In this document: piece by piece, positions 9,419 to 18,365 of the stretch | Layout of the letters: every line of letters starts with the position of its first letter | Position numbering within the stretch: position 1 is the first letter of the stretch | Assembly (NCBI GenBank): GCA_035373905.1 | Contig: DAOSOK010000009.1 | Location: 68,915-132,914, forward strand | Direction of reading: 5' to 3' | DNA length: 64,000 nucleotides | DNA from: Candidatus Ozemobacteraceae bacterium | Lineage (GTDB): Bacteria; Muiribacteriota; Ozemobacteria; Ozemobacterales; Ozemobacteraceae | Notes under the pieces: generated by a model | Told to the model about the DNA's origin: nothing | Database searches by the model: none | Seen by the model: the letters and a program-made list of their open reading frames with translations, nothing else | Made by a program: the position numbers and the translations under genes

Positions 9419-10509
9419 TCATGTGGAAATGGCGCCTCGAGTCGGTTTCCACCCCGTCGTCGGTGCGCGTCGGGGCGACGATGGTCCTCTCCATCCTCGC
9501 CGGCCTGTCGCTGGGCTGTCTGCTGTTCCTGGTAATGGGCGTCTCACCGCTTGCCGCCATGGTAAAAATGGCTTCCGGCTCCTTCGGAAGCTGGTATGGG
9601 TTCAAGGAAACCGTGACGAAGGCCGTCCCGCTCACCCTGATCGGCGCCGGGCTCGCGATCTGTTTCCGAGCCCGTATCTGGAACATCGGCGCCGAAGGCC
9701 AGCTTCTGTTCGGCGCGATCGCGGCCACATGGGTCGGTCTGGGGCTCGGGCATCACCTTCCCGGCTGGCTCGGCATCGCGGCGATGTTCGCGGCCGGAGC
9801 GCTCGCCGGGGGAATCTGGGCGGCGGTTCCCGCGTTCATGCGCGTCAGGTGGGGAGTGAACGAGGCGGTCAGCTCGCTGTTGCTCAATTACGTCGCCGCC
9901 GAGTTCGTCCAGTTCCTCATCTACGGGCCCTGGAAAGGCAAGACCCAGTTCGGGTTCCCCTACTCCGACGACCTGCCGAACGCGCTCTGGCTGCCGACGT
10001 TTTACGGTTCCCGCCTGTCGTGGCTCCCGCTCGTTCTCGCCGGGGCGGTCGTGGTCCTTCTCACCGTTCTCTCGGCGAAGACCCGATTCGGATACGACGT
10101 TCGCGTCGTCGGCGAAAATCCGGAAGCGGCCGCCTATGCCGGGATTCCCTTCGGGCGGACGGTGTTTGCGATCATGGTCCTGAGCGGCGCGCTCGCCGGC
10201 ATCGCCGGTGCGACCGAGATCGCCGGCGTCCATCACCATCTGACGTACCCATGGTCCATTTCCTCCGGCTACGGCTTCACGGCTATCCTGACGGCGTTCC
10301 TCGCCCGCCTGAATCCAGCATGGACCTGGCTTTCCGCCATTCTCTTCGGCGGTCTGCTCGTGGGCGGCGACGTCATCCAGACGTCTCTCGGCCTCCCTTT
10401 CGCCACCGTGAACATTTTCAACGGCCTCGTCCTGATCGCCATCCTGGCCGGAGAGTTCATGATCGGCCACCGATTCGTCCGCATCCAGCACACCGGAGAC
10501 TCCCGATGA
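9415..10509 (+). CDS. BMP-type ABC transporter permease 1 (BPD_transp_2 family)
   Basis: 364-residue inner-membrane permease. It carries the EGQLLFGAI segment and the cytoplasmic-loop motif RVVGENPEAAAYAGI, which is diagnostic for this permease family (same fold as RbsC, NupP-like). Start is taken as the GTG at 9415, which overlaps the ATPase stop and has GGAGG upstream; an ATG six bases later is possible. It pairs with the next permease as a heterodimer. Confidence 0.93.
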   Translation: MIMWKWRLESVSTPSSVRVGATMVLSILAGLSLGCLLFLVMGVSPLAAMVKMASGSFGSWYGFKETVTKAVPLTLIGAGLAICFRARIWNIGAEGQLLFGAIAATWVGLGLGHHLPGWLGIAAMFAAGALAGGIWAAVPAFMRVRWGVNEAVSSLLLNYVAAEFVQFLIYGPWKGKTQFGFPYSDDLPNALWLPTFYGSRLSWLPLVLAGAVVVLLTVLSAKTRFGYDVRVVGENPEAAAYAGIPFGRTVFAIMVLSGALAGIAGATEIAGVHHHLTYPWSISSGYGFTAILTAFLARLNPAWTWLSAILFGGLLVGGDVIQTSLGLPFATVNIFNGLVLIAILAGEFMIGHRFVRIQHTGDSR

Positions 10510-11429
10510 CGGAACTCATCGCATCGATCGTCAGTCGCAGCATCGCCGCGAGCACCCCTCTGCTGATCGGCACCCTGGGCGAGATCCTCGCCGAGCGCGC
10601 CGGCGTCATGAATCTCGGCGTCGAAGGAATGATGGCCTTCGGCGCCGTCGCGGGCTTCGCCGTCGCCCTCCATACGAAAAGCGCCTGGCTCGGCCTGCTC
10701 GCCGCCATTCTTGCGGGAGCTCTTCTGGCACTCATCCACGCGATCCTCACGGTGAAACTGCGGGCGAACCAGGTCGTTTCCGGCCTCGCGCTGACGACGC
10801 TCGGTCTCGGCCTCAGCGGCCTGATCGGCCGAAAACTCATCGGGAAACCGCTTCAAGCCAAGTTTTCCGCTCTCGACATTCCGTTGCTCAGCGACCTTCC
10901 CGTCGTCGGGAAGGCGTTGTTCGGCCACGACATCCTCGTCTACGCCACGCTCCTCGCGACGATTCTTCTCTGGTTTTTCCTTTATCGCACGAAATACGGT
11001 CTCGCCGTCCGCTCGGCGGGCGAAAATCCCCTTGCAACCGAAACGATGAGCATCGACGTCGTTCTGCTTCGCATCCTGTTCGTCGTCATCGGCGGGGCGT
11101 TCGCCGGAGCGGCGGGCGGGTATCTCTCGCTCGCCTACATCCCGGCCTGGATCGAAGGGATGACGGCCGGCCGCGGCTGGATCGTCATCGCCCTGACGAT
11201 GTTCTCCCTGTGGGACCCGATCCGGGCGCTCGCCGGTTCGCTGCTGTTCGGCGGCCTTTTCGTCGGCCAGTATTTCCTGCAGCCGTACGGCATCTCGCCG
11301 AACCTCCTGATGATGCTTCCTTACCTGGCGACCCTCGCGGCTCTCGTCCAGGGCGCGACCGCGTCGAAAACCCGGGGCCGCTCTGCCCCGGCCTCGCTCG
11401 GCGTTCCCTACGAGCGGGGGGAACGGTAA
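10506..11429 (+). CDS. BMP-type ABC transporter permease 2 (BPD_transp_2 family)
   Basis: 307 residues, shorter partner of the preceding permease (NupQ-like). It has GVMNLGVEGMMAFGA near residue 35 and the loop RSAGENPLATETMSID, the counterpart of the motif in permease 1. The ATG overlaps the upstream stop by four bases. This closes the operon binding protein, ATPase, permease, permease, a complete importer. No convincing terminator follows; a promoter for the next gene lies 16 bases after the stop. Confidence 0.93.
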   Translation: MTELIASIVSRSIAASTPLLIGTLGEILAERAGVMNLGVEGMMAFGAVAGFAVALHTKSAWLGLLAAILAGALLALIHAILTVKLRANQVVSGLALTTLGLGLSGLIGRKLIGKPLQAKFSALDIPLLSDLPVVGKALFGHDILVYATLLATILLWFFLYRTKYGLAVRSAGENPLATETMSIDVVLLRILFVVIGGAFAGAAGGYLSLAYIPAWIEGMTAGRGWIVIALTMFSLWDPIRALAGSLLFGGLFVGQYFLQPYGISPNLLMMLPYLATLAALVQGATASKTRGRSAPASLGVPYERGER

Positions 11430-11444
11430 AAACGGCCGGGAGGG

Positions 11445-11473
11445 TTGCGCGTCGCCGGGAAGTTGTGTAGGAT
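11445..11473 (+). promoter_or_regulatory. Sigma-70-type promoter for the NSS symporter
   Basis: TTGCGC (11445-11450), 17-base spacer, TAGGAT (11468-11473). A start site near 11480 would give an untranslated leader of about 170 bases before the gene at 11652. No open frame or strong hairpin stands out in that leader. Confidence 0.5.
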
Positions 11474-11651
11474 TCCTGCGCGCAGGGTTCACGTACACCA
11501 GAAGCGGATGGTTCCGGTTTGAGAGGACGCGCTCGCGCGGCTCGTTGTCGGACATCCCTCGTATGAGGACTCACCCGAACGCGGTCGGTACACCGAGCGG
11601 TTCGGTCTGTGCGCCCAGAGATTTTCATCCGACGACAGGAGCCTCAGGACA

Positions 11652-13676
11652 ATGCCGCAGAGAGAAAAATCGAAACAACCGCCTGCCGACCATCTCAGAA
11701 CCGAGGGCGGAGAAAAACAACCCCATCGCGAACACTGGGGGTCGAGAGTCGGTCTGATTCTCGCGATGGCGGGAAACGCCGTCGGTCTCGGCAACTTCCT
11801 CCGGTTCCCCGCCAAGGCGGCGGCAAACGGCGGCGGCGCGTTCATGATTCCCTACTTCATCGCGTTCCTGATTCTCGGCATTCCCCTGATGTGGGTCGAG
11901 TGGGGCATCGGCCGCTACGGCGGCTCGATCGGCCACGGCACGATGCCCGGCGTCATGCATCGCATCGTGAAAAAGCCTCTCGCCAAGTATCTCGGCGTGC
12001 TCAGCATCATTCTCGGCCTTCTGACGGCCGTCTATTACTGCTATATCGAGTCTTGGACGCTGTCGTTCAGCTACTTTTCCGTGGCAGGCCGGTATAACGA
12101 CATCCCAGGCGCCGACATGTCGGAAAAACGCGTCGAAATGGGTCGCTTTTTCAAGGAGTATCTCGGCATCCAGGAAAAGGTGAAGTTGTCGACGACCGCC
12201 ACGTCCCGCGACATCGCCGCGGTGACGGAGTGCATGAACGCCTCCGAGGTAACGTCGGAGCTGAAATACGATCCCAAGCGGGACGGCGAGTGGAACGCCT
12301 TCGACCCGACCCTCGATCGTTCGAAACGGCCCTTCGTCGAGGCGACGCTCAAAAACAAGTATTTCACGAATGGTAGTACAGCATATATATTTTTCATCAT
12401 AACGATCCTGATTAATTTCTATTTCCTGTATCGAGGGCTGTCCGGTGGTATCGAGCGGCTCGGAAAGATCGGCATGCCGATCCTGTTCGTCTTCGCGATC
12501 ATTCTCGCCATGCGCGTTCTGACGATGGGGCGGCCGGAGGGATGCAACTGGAGCGTCCTCGACGGGATGAACTTTCTCTGGGTGCCGAAGTTCGACCAAC
12601 TCGGCCAGGCATCCGTCTGGCTCGCCGCCGCCGGGCAGATCTTCTTCACGCTGTCGCTCGGCCAGGGCGCGATCCAGGCCTACGCCAGCTACCTGTCGAA
12701 CAAAGACGACGTCGTCCTGACCGGCCTTTCGACGGCCTCGCTCAACGAGTTCGCCGAGGTCGTCCTGGGCGGTTCGATCGCGATTCCGGCCGCCGTCGCG
12801 TTCTTCGGCCCCGCCGTCACGACCGACATCGCCCGTTCCGGCGCGTTCGATCTCGGCTTCCAGTGCATGCCGCTGATCTTCACGAAGATCACGATGGGCT
12901 GGTTCTTCGGCGCCCTCTGGTTCGGGCTTCTCTTCATCGCCGGCATCACCTCCTCCGTCGCTCTGCTGACGCCGCCGATCACCTTCCTGAAGGACGAGAT
13001 GAAATTTTCGCATCCGAAGGCCGTCGTCACGGTCACGGCCCTCACCGTCACCTTCGCGCACGCCTGCGTCTTCTTCTTCGACAGGGGCCTCGTCGACGAA
13101 CTCGACTACTGGGTGGGCACGCTCGGCCTCGTCGTCTACGCACTGCTCGAGATCATCGTCTTCCTGTGGATCTTCGGCGGCGAGAACGCCTGGAAGGAAA
13201 TCCACAAGGGCTGCGACATGAAGATCCCGCGGATATTCTATTATATCATGCGTTATATCACTCCGCTGTACATCGGCGCGCTCCTGTTCGTCTGGGGCAT
13301 ACAGGACGGATGGGGCATCCTGGTGATGCAGAACGTCCCTGTCGAGAACCGCCCGTATATCTGGGCCTGCCGGGTCGGCATGCTGGCCGTCACGGCGTTC
13401 TTCCTCCACCTGATCTGGAAGAGGTTCAGGGACGAGGACAACGACTCGTATTGGCTGCCCACAGCGATCTGGGGCTATCCGCTCCTCGTGCTGATCGCCA
13501 CGTATCCCGGCCTGCTCGGCATCGACACGAACGGCCTCCTCCTGCTTGTCATTTCATGGACAGCCGTTCTGAGCCTCAGCGTCTACACCATCTACCGGAT
13601 GTGCACCGTTCCGCCGAAGCGCAACGACGATTTTCCGGATGATGTCGATGCCGTGGCCGACAAGACCGCGGGCTGA
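11652..13676 (+). CDS. Sodium:neurotransmitter symporter (NSS/SNF family)
   Basis: 674-residue transporter with about 12 membrane helices. The unwound TM1 signature of NSS proteins, GNAVGLGNFLRFP, sits at residues 41-53 and a matching NGGGAF follows. The sodium/substrate-site helix near FFTLSLGQGA (TM6 region) is also present. It is longer than LeuT-type proteins (about 510). Much of the excess is an extracytoplasmic stretch at about 145-235 between TM3 and TM4, where eukaryotic relatives also carry a large loop. Likely substrates are amino acids or amines; which one cannot be told. Confidence 0.93.
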   Translation: MPQREKSKQPPADHLRTEGGEKQPHREHWGSRVGLILAMAGNAVGLGNFLRFPAKAAANGGGAFMIPYFIAFLILGIPLMWVEWGIGRYGGSIGHGTMPGVMHRIVKKPLAKYLGVLSIILGLLTAVYYCYIESWTLSFSYFSVAGRYNDIPGADMSEKRVEMGRFFKEYLGIQEKVKLSTTATSRDIAAVTECMNASEVTSELKYDPKRDGEWNAFDPTLDRSKRPFVEATLKNKYFTNGSTAYIFFIITILINFYFLYRGLSGGIERLGKIGMPILFVFAIILAMRVLTMGRPEGCNWSVLDGMNFLWVPKFDQLGQASVWLAAAGQIFFTLSLGQGAIQAYASYLSNKDDVVLTGLSTASLNEFAEVVLGGSIAIPAAVAFFGPAVTTDIARSGAFDLGFQCMPLIFTKITMGWFFGALWFGLLFIAGITSSVALLTPPITFLKDEMKFSHPKAVVTVTALTVTFAHACVFFFDRGLVDELDYWVGTLGLVVYALLEIIVFLWIFGGENAWKEIHKGCDMKIPRIFYYIMRYITPLYIGALLFVWGIQDGWGILVMQNVPVENRPYIWACRVGMLAVTAFFLHLIWKRFRDEDNDSYWLPTAIWGYPLLVLIATYPGLLGIDTNGLLLLVISWTAVLSLSVYTIYRMCTVPPKRNDDFPDDVDAVADKTAG

Positions 13677-13696
13677 TCTCCCGAAGCGACGATTTC

Positions 13697-14140
13697 ATGC
13701 CCTTCTCGAAAGCCGACCGGGAGAAACTGCTTGCCCTCTTCGAAAGCGAGGAGGGCCGGCAGGACACCCAGCTTCTCCTGCAGAACGCCGGGAAGATTCT
13801 CGGTGACGACGCATTCGTGACCGAACTCCTGCTCACGACCTGGCAGGAGCGACTCATGAGCGAGATCGCGAATGCCCAGGAGACCTGGTTCTCCGCTCTG
13901 GGCTGGTGGCTCGCGCGCGTCCTCATCTGGACGTCGCTCGCCGCCGCCCTGATCGGCGTCTACATCGGTGGCTCACGCGTCGCTGACCCGCTCACGTGGG
14001 CGCTGCTCGGGGCGGCCGGGTATTACGCCGCCGTCCAGCTCCTCGCCCCCTTCCGCCTCCGCAAGGAGCGGCGGCATCTCGAAGCGGCTCTCGCAGCCCG
14101 CCGCGAAGCCCTCGCTGAGATCATTCAGAAATATCGGTGA
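13697..14140 (+). CDS. Small membrane protein of unknown function
   Basis: 147 residues: a helical cytoplasmic N-terminus (about 1-70), two membrane helices (about 78-96 and 103-121), then a basic, coiled-coil-like tail (RLRKERRHLEAALAARREAL). It lies 20 bases after the NSS symporter on the same strand and is probably co-transcribed. I do not recognise a family. It could be an accessory subunit of the symporter, which is inference from position. Confidence 0.7.
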   Translation: MPFSKADREKLLALFESEEGRQDTQLLLQNAGKILGDDAFVTELLLTTWQERLMSEIANAQETWFSALGWWLARVLIWTSLAAALIGVYIGGSRVADPLTWALLGAAGYYAAVQLLAPFRLRKERRHLEAALAARREALAEIIQKYR

Positions 14141-14305
14141 CGACGCCGGGACGGGGTTCGGATTCTTCTGCCTTTTCTGGCCGGTATTTCCGCGGCGGTC
14201 GCCCTCGCAGCTGAGCGCGCCTGATCCGGTATCCAACGTTCGACGTGCAGAGGCGGTTGAAAACCTGAAAACCGGCGAGCTTGCCCTGCTGCACGGAATG
14301 GGGTA

Positions 14306-14334
14306 TTGACCCCGGGAATGCGCTGCGGTACACT
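14306..14334 (+). promoter_or_regulatory. Promoter placing the transcription start at the spoIID-like ATG
   Basis: TTGACC (14306-14311), 17-base spacer, TACACT (14329-14334), then six bases and the ATG at 14341. Transcription would begin at or next to the start codon, and no Shine-Dalgarno site precedes it. This predicts a leaderless mRNA. Confidence 0.6.
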
Positions 14335-14340
14335 GGATTC

Positions 14341-15822
14341 ATGCGTGTTTTCCGTTTCGCCTCTTTTCTCCTGGCGGTCATTCTCTTCGCCTCCCTTGCA
14401 CATCCCGTCGAGGCGGCCACGCCGTGGAAGCGCCAGATGCGGATCGGCCTGTATCACCTGGGCGTGCCGCGCCAGTTCCAGGTGACCTCGGCCGACGGCC
14501 CGCTCGAGGTCTACGACCCGTTCAGCCGGACCGTTCTTCTCGCTGGTCCCGCATCGTCGGCGACCGTCATCTGCCTGAACGGCCACATGCAGGTCTCGAT
14601 GCCCATGCACGGCAGCGTCGCCGCCCCGTATCCCCTCGTGTTTTCCTCCCTCGGCCGCCGGAAGCCGGCCCTTCATATCTCCACGCCGCCGTATCGCGGA
14701 GAAACCTACCGGGGTTCGCTCGCCGTGGCCCCCTGGCGCGACCGCCTGTTCGCCGTCAACCTCGTCGATCTCGAAGAGTATCTCCGCTCCGTCGTCCCGG
14801 CCGAAATCGGCGGAAAGGCCCCGACGTCAGCGCTCGAAGCCCAGGCCGTCGCGGCCCGCTCGTATGCCCTCCGGAACCACCGCCGGCACGCCCCCAACGG
14901 CTTCGACCTCTGCGACGAGGTCCACTGCCAGGTCTACCGCGGCCTGCGCACCGAATCCGTTCCGTCGGGCCAGGCCGTCCAGCGAACGGCCGGCTGGGTA
15001 CTCACCCACGGAGCCTACCTCGCCAACACCGTGTATCACGCGAACTGCGGCGGCCACCTTGCCTCATCGCAGGACGTCTGGAAAGGCGCCCCCGTTCCCT
15101 ATCTCACCGGACATCCCGACCGCATCGGCAGTCACGGGTTCTTCTGCGCTCCAGAGGAACAGAAGTCCGCCCCCGATTCGAAATCCCCCGCTGCAAAACC
15201 GGGCAAGACCGCCCCTGCAGCGGCTTCGAGCCACACCAGGAACCCGACGGAAAAGGCCGTTCGCCTCTCAACCGCAATGACCGGCCATCTCGCGCGCCAC
15301 CCGAGCCGCGGTCACCGTGTCGGCCTTTGCCAGGACGGTGCGATCGGCATGGCAAAGGCCGGCTACAACGGCGCCGCCATCCTGAACTTTTACTACCCCG
15401 GGACGAACCTCTGCGTGATCTCGTCCAATCTCCAGCTCGCGCAGATGACGACAACCCCCTCTGCCCCATCCGCTCCTCCCGCCGCTCCCAGGTTCGGCTC
15501 GGGGGAAACACGGTCGACAACGGCTGTCCGCAGGGCCACGCCGGCCAGGCACCAGCCCACGGAGCGCATCGCCAGGACCCCGGCGGCATCTTCCGAACCG
15601 AACGCCTTTTCCCTGAATCTCCGGAAGTGGTTCTGGACAGCATTGTCGCCCCACGCTTCGCCCTCCGACACGAAGATCGCCTCTGCCCCTCTCCCGAAAG
15701 CCGACCGGAAGAAAATCTCCGGCGAACCGAAGAAAAAAATCCTCCTCTCCTCGGCCATCCGCACCCCGAAAGGCGGCGGCAGGAGCTCGAGCAAATCCAC
15801 ACGCAGGAACGCACGCCGATGA
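14341..15822 (+). CDS. SpoIID/LytB-domain peptidoglycan enzyme, secreted
   Basis: 493 residues. Start at 14341 gives a clean signal peptide (cleavage near VEA/ATP); an upstream in-frame ATG at 14281 would place a polar stretch before it. The SpoIID domain spans about residues 90-380 with NLVDLEEYLRSVVPAEI, whose Glu is the catalytic residue in SpoIID lytic transglycosylases, then ALEAQAVAARSYAL. GHRVGLCQDGAIGMAKAG and NFYYPGT complete the domain. An unusual Pro/Ala/Ser insert (about 275-310) interrupts it. A low-complexity basic tail of about 120 residues follows. The stop overlaps the recN start. Confidence 0.88.
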   Translation: MRVFRFASFLLAVILFASLAHPVEAATPWKRQMRIGLYHLGVPRQFQVTSADGPLEVYDPFSRTVLLAGPASSATVICLNGHMQVSMPMHGSVAAPYPLVFSSLGRRKPALHISTPPYRGETYRGSLAVAPWRDRLFAVNLVDLEEYLRSVVPAEIGGKAPTSALEAQAVAARSYALRNHRRHAPNGFDLCDEVHCQVYRGLRTESVPSGQAVQRTAGWVLTHGAYLANTVYHANCGGHLASSQDVWKGAPVPYLTGHPDRIGSHGFFCAPEEQKSAPDSKSPAAKPGKTAPAAASSHTRNPTEKAVRLSTAMTGHLARHPSRGHRVGLCQDGAIGMAKAGYNGAAILNFYYPGTNLCVISSNLQLAQMTTTPSAPSAPPAAPRFGSGETRSTTAVRRATPARHQPTERIARTPAASSEPNAFSLNLRKWFWTALSPHASPSDTKIASAPLPKADRKKISGEPKKKILLSSAIRTPKGGGRSSSKSTRRNARR

Positions 15823-17519
15823 TCTCCGAACTCCAACTCGAACACTTCCTCTTCATGCCGGACGCCCATATCGAGTTCACGCCCGGCCTCAACGTCATCA
15901 CCGGCGAAACGGGCGCCGGCAAGAGCATCCTGCTCGAAGCCGTCAAGCTCATCCTCGGGAAAAAAGCCCGCAGCGGCCTTGTCCTTCCCGGCAGGCCGTC
16001 CGCCCGCCTTCAGGCCCGCTTCGACCTGTCCGGCGAGCCGGCCCTCAAGAGCCGGCTCGCCGACGCCGGGCTTCTGAACGACGACGATCCCGACACGCTG
16101 CTGATCTCACGCACCTTCAAGGCGGAGGGCAGCGACAAGCTCCTGATCAACGGCATCATGACGACGTCGGCGGCCCTGCGCGACCTGGGCGGTCTGTTGA
16201 TGGAGATCCACGGCCAGAACGAGCACCAGACCCTGCTCGTCCCCGAGGTCCAGCGGCACCTGCTCGACCGGATGGGCGGCGACGCGCATCAGAAGCTGCT
16301 GACCGTCCTCTCCTCGGCATATACCGAGCACGAGCGCATCCGACGCGAGCTCGAGCATCTCGAGCAGCGTCTGGAATCTGGCGCCGCGAGGCTCGACCAG
16401 GTGAACGCCGCCCTCCAGGACCTCGAGGCTCTCCGGCTGACCGACCCGGCCGAAGAGGAGCAGCTCAAGGAGGAGTGTCACAAGCTCGCGCACGCCGAAC
16501 AGCTGTCTGAATCTATAGCTGACGTTATCCATGCTCTCGAGGGCGACGACGAGGAGAGTGGCGCGCTCAGGAGCCTCCATCGGGCCCGGGAAGCCGCCGT
16601 GAAGGCGGGAGGAATCGATCCCCGGCTCATGCCCTTCGCCGAGAGGCTCGAAGCCCTGTATTATGAAGCAAGTGATATAGAAAGCAGTTTCCGTCGCGAA
16701 GCGGACGTCGAATACGATCCGAAGCGACTCTCCCTCGTTCAATCCCGCCTCTCCGCCTTCCAGCAGGCGTGCCGTCGTCACCGCACAGATTTCACAGGGC
16801 TATTCGGCCTGATCGAGAGCATGAAACGCGAAGTCGCCGAACTCACCGCGCCGGACTCGACCCGGAACAGGCTGAAGCATGCCCTCACAGAGGCCGCGAC
16901 CCACTTGGCGAAAGCCGCCGGCGATGTGACGAAAGCCCGGAAAGCGATTGCCGCCCGTCTCGAAAAGCAGGTTTCAACGGTCATGGAGCAGCTCGGGTTC
17001 AATGCCGCCCGCTTTACCATCGAGATGAAGCCCGTTCAGATCGGGCCGGCCGGCCAGGAGAGCATCGAGTTTCTCGTCGCGCTCAATCCAGGCGCTCCAG
17101 GCGGCCCGCTCCGCAAGATCGCCTCTGGGGGCGAGTTGTCCCGCGTCGCGCTCGCGCTCAAGCAGGTCCTCGCCGAAGGCGACGACCTGCCGACCCTGTT
17201 GTTCGACGAGATCGACGCAGGGATCGGCGGCACAACGGCAGAAGCGGTCGCCGAAAGTCTCGAGCGGCTTTCGCGAAAGAAGCAGGTGGTGCTGGTGACG
17301 CACCTTCACCAGATCGCCAAGGAGGCGGACAGGCACTTCACGGTCACCAAGCAGGTGGTCGGAGGCGAGACCGTCGTCAGGATCGGGGAGGTTCGCAAAT
17401 CCGAGCGCGAGGCAGAGATCGCCCGAATGCTCGGCCGCACGGGAGCCGAAGGCCTAGCCTTCGCGAAGGCCCTTTTGCGCCGAGAACAGGCTCCCAAAGC
17501 GGATGCGCGGGCCTCATAG
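15819..17519 (+). CDS. recN: DNA repair protein RecN
   Basis: 566 residues, SMC-like ATPase of double-strand-break repair. Walker A is TGETGAGKSILLEA near residue 30. The middle is coiled coil. The C-terminal half has the signature SGGELSRVALALK, Walker B LLFDEIDAGIGG and the H-loop VLVTHLHQIA. Start is the ATG at 15819 overlapping the upstream stop (ATGA) and beginning MISELQLEHF, the usual RecN opening. The same frame stays open backwards through the spoIID gene for about 460 codons, but that part is Arg/Pro-rich shadow. Confidence 0.96.
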   Translation: MISELQLEHFLFMPDAHIEFTPGLNVITGETGAGKSILLEAVKLILGKKARSGLVLPGRPSARLQARFDLSGEPALKSRLADAGLLNDDDPDTLLISRTFKAEGSDKLLINGIMTTSAALRDLGGLLMEIHGQNEHQTLLVPEVQRHLLDRMGGDAHQKLLTVLSSAYTEHERIRRELEHLEQRLESGAARLDQVNAALQDLEALRLTDPAEEEQLKEECHKLAHAEQLSESIADVIHALEGDDEESGALRSLHRAREAAVKAGGIDPRLMPFAERLEALYYEASDIESSFRREADVEYDPKRLSLVQSRLSAFQQACRRHRTDFTGLFGLIESMKREVAELTAPDSTRNRLKHALTEAATHLAKAAGDVTKARKAIAARLEKQVSTVMEQLGFNAARFTIEMKPVQIGPAGQESIEFLVALNPGAPGGPLRKIASGGELSRVALALKQVLAEGDDLPTLLFDEIDAGIGGTTAEAVAESLERLSRKKQVVLVTHLHQIAKEADRHFTVTKQVVGGETVVRIGEVRKSEREAEIARMLGRTGAEGLAFAKALLRREQAPKADARAS

Positions 17520-17562
17520 CGGGGAAAAGGTGAATTTTCCTCATTTTTTTTTGCCGTACCCC

Positions 17563-17592
17563 TTGCGCATACCGTAAAAAATATGTTACAAG
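17563..17592 (+). promoter_or_regulatory. Promoter for the HU gene
   Basis: TTGCGC (17563-17568), 18-base spacer, TACAAG (17587-17592) with a TG two bases before it (extended -10). It lies in an AT-rich, T-tract-containing gap that contrasts with the flanking genes. A GAGGAGGT ribosome site follows at 17619-17626. Confidence 0.45.
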
Positions 17593-17632
17593 ATTAGCAC
17601 CATCACATCATTCTGATCGAGGAGGTTCCCCC

Positions 17633-17914
17633 GTGAACAAGCAGGATCTCTTGAAGACCGTCGCTAAGAAGGCCGCCATCACCAACGTCGAATCCGAAGC
17701 CGTCCTGAAGGCTTTTGTTGATTCCGTCAAAGACACCCTGAAGAAGGGTGACAAGGTTCAGCTGGTCGGCTTCGGTTCCTTCGTGACCGTGAAGCGCGCG
17801 GCTCGCAAGGGTGTCAACCCCAAGACCAAGAAGGCCATCAATATCCCGGCCAAGCCCGTTGCCAAGTTCGTCCCCGGCAAGGAGCTGAAGGACCAGGTCA
17901 ACAAGGGTAAATAA
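17633..17914 (+). CDS. hup: HU/IHF family DNA-binding protein
   Basis: 93 residues, standard HU length. N-terminus MNKQDLLKTVAKKAA, central VQLVGFGSFVTVKRAARKG and the DNA-arm region GVNPKTKKAINIPA are classic. Start is GTG at 17633, six bases after an excellent GAGGAGGT site. It has its own promoter and a strong terminator, so it is monocistronic. A nucleoid protein with general architectural roles; HU versus IHF subunit cannot be told apart by eye, but HU is more likely for a single gene. Confidence 0.95.
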   Translation: MNKQDLLKTVAKKAAITNVESEAVLKAFVDSVKDTLKKGDKVQLVGFGSFVTVKRAARKGVNPKTKKAINIPAKPVAKFVPGKELKDQVNKGK

Positions 17915-17924
17915 TCACCTTTAT

Positions 17925-17957
17925 AAAAACAGGGCACCGTTCCGGTGCCCTGTTTTT
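17925..17957 (+). terminator. Rho-independent terminator after HU
   Basis: Perfect 10-bp GC-rich stem CAGGGCACCG / CGGTGCCCTG with a TTC loop, flanked by A5 and T5. The A-tract on the left means it can also terminate the convergent pseudopilin operon on the minus strand, whose last stop is at 17970. Confidence 0.93.
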
Positions 17958-17969
17958 ATATTTCGCGAA

Positions 17970-18365
17970 TTATTTGAATCGTTCGTATGGAATTCCGCCC
18001 ACAGACGTGCCACGACTCGACGAGCGGACCTCGAATAGGCCGTCGCGACTCAGCACCGTCCAGTCGGCGTTTCCCGTCATGGGATCTCTGTAGATCCGCC
18101 GCAGAAACCGCCGCCCTTCCCCGTCGCGGCATAGTTCGTCGAGGGTAAGCGGTTGGCGGCCGTTCGCCGCCGCGAAGCGTTCCGCCGCACGGCGGAACTC
18201 CCCGAGGGCGAACCGCAGTTCATCCTCTTTTGCCCGCCGAGCCTCGTTGTTCGCCCGAGGCAAAATGAGCGACAGGGAAAAACCCAGGATGAGAAGGACG
18301 ACGGTCAGCGACAGCAAGGCGACGCCCCGCCTTTCCCCCTTCCCGCGCAGGTCACCACGCGGCAT
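17970..18365 (-). CDS. Pseudopilin-like protein lacking the Glu5 signature
   Basis: 131 residues. The start at 18365 overlaps the upstream pseudopilin stop by 14 bases; a longer frame upstream is Arg/Pro-rich and unlikely. The N-terminus is basic (KGERRG), then VALLSLTVVLLILGF, the shape of a type IV prepilin with cleavage after Gly. The usual Glu at mature position 5 is replaced by Leu, as in some minor tip pseudopilins. The soluble part resembles GspG-like domains (EFRRAAERFAAANGRQPLTLDEL, then YRDPMTGNADW). Last gene of the PilT cluster. Confidence 0.75.
   Translation of the reverse strand: MPRGDLRGKGERRGVALLSLTVVLLILGFSLSLILPRANNEARRAKEDELRFALGEFRRAAERFAAANGRQPLTLDELCRDGEGRRFLRRIYRDPMTGNADWTVLSRDGLFEVRSSSRGTSVGGIPYERFK

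Noticed and set aside
9321..10505. Upstream extension of the second BMP permease frame
   Set aside because: It is the shadow of permease 1 in another frame; the recognisable protein starts at 10506 with an ATGA overlap.
14424..15818. Long open frame upstream of and continuous with recN
   Set aside because: It lies in another frame of the spoIID-like gene, is extremely Arg/Pro-rich and has no domain; RecN begins at the ATG overlapping the spoIID stop.
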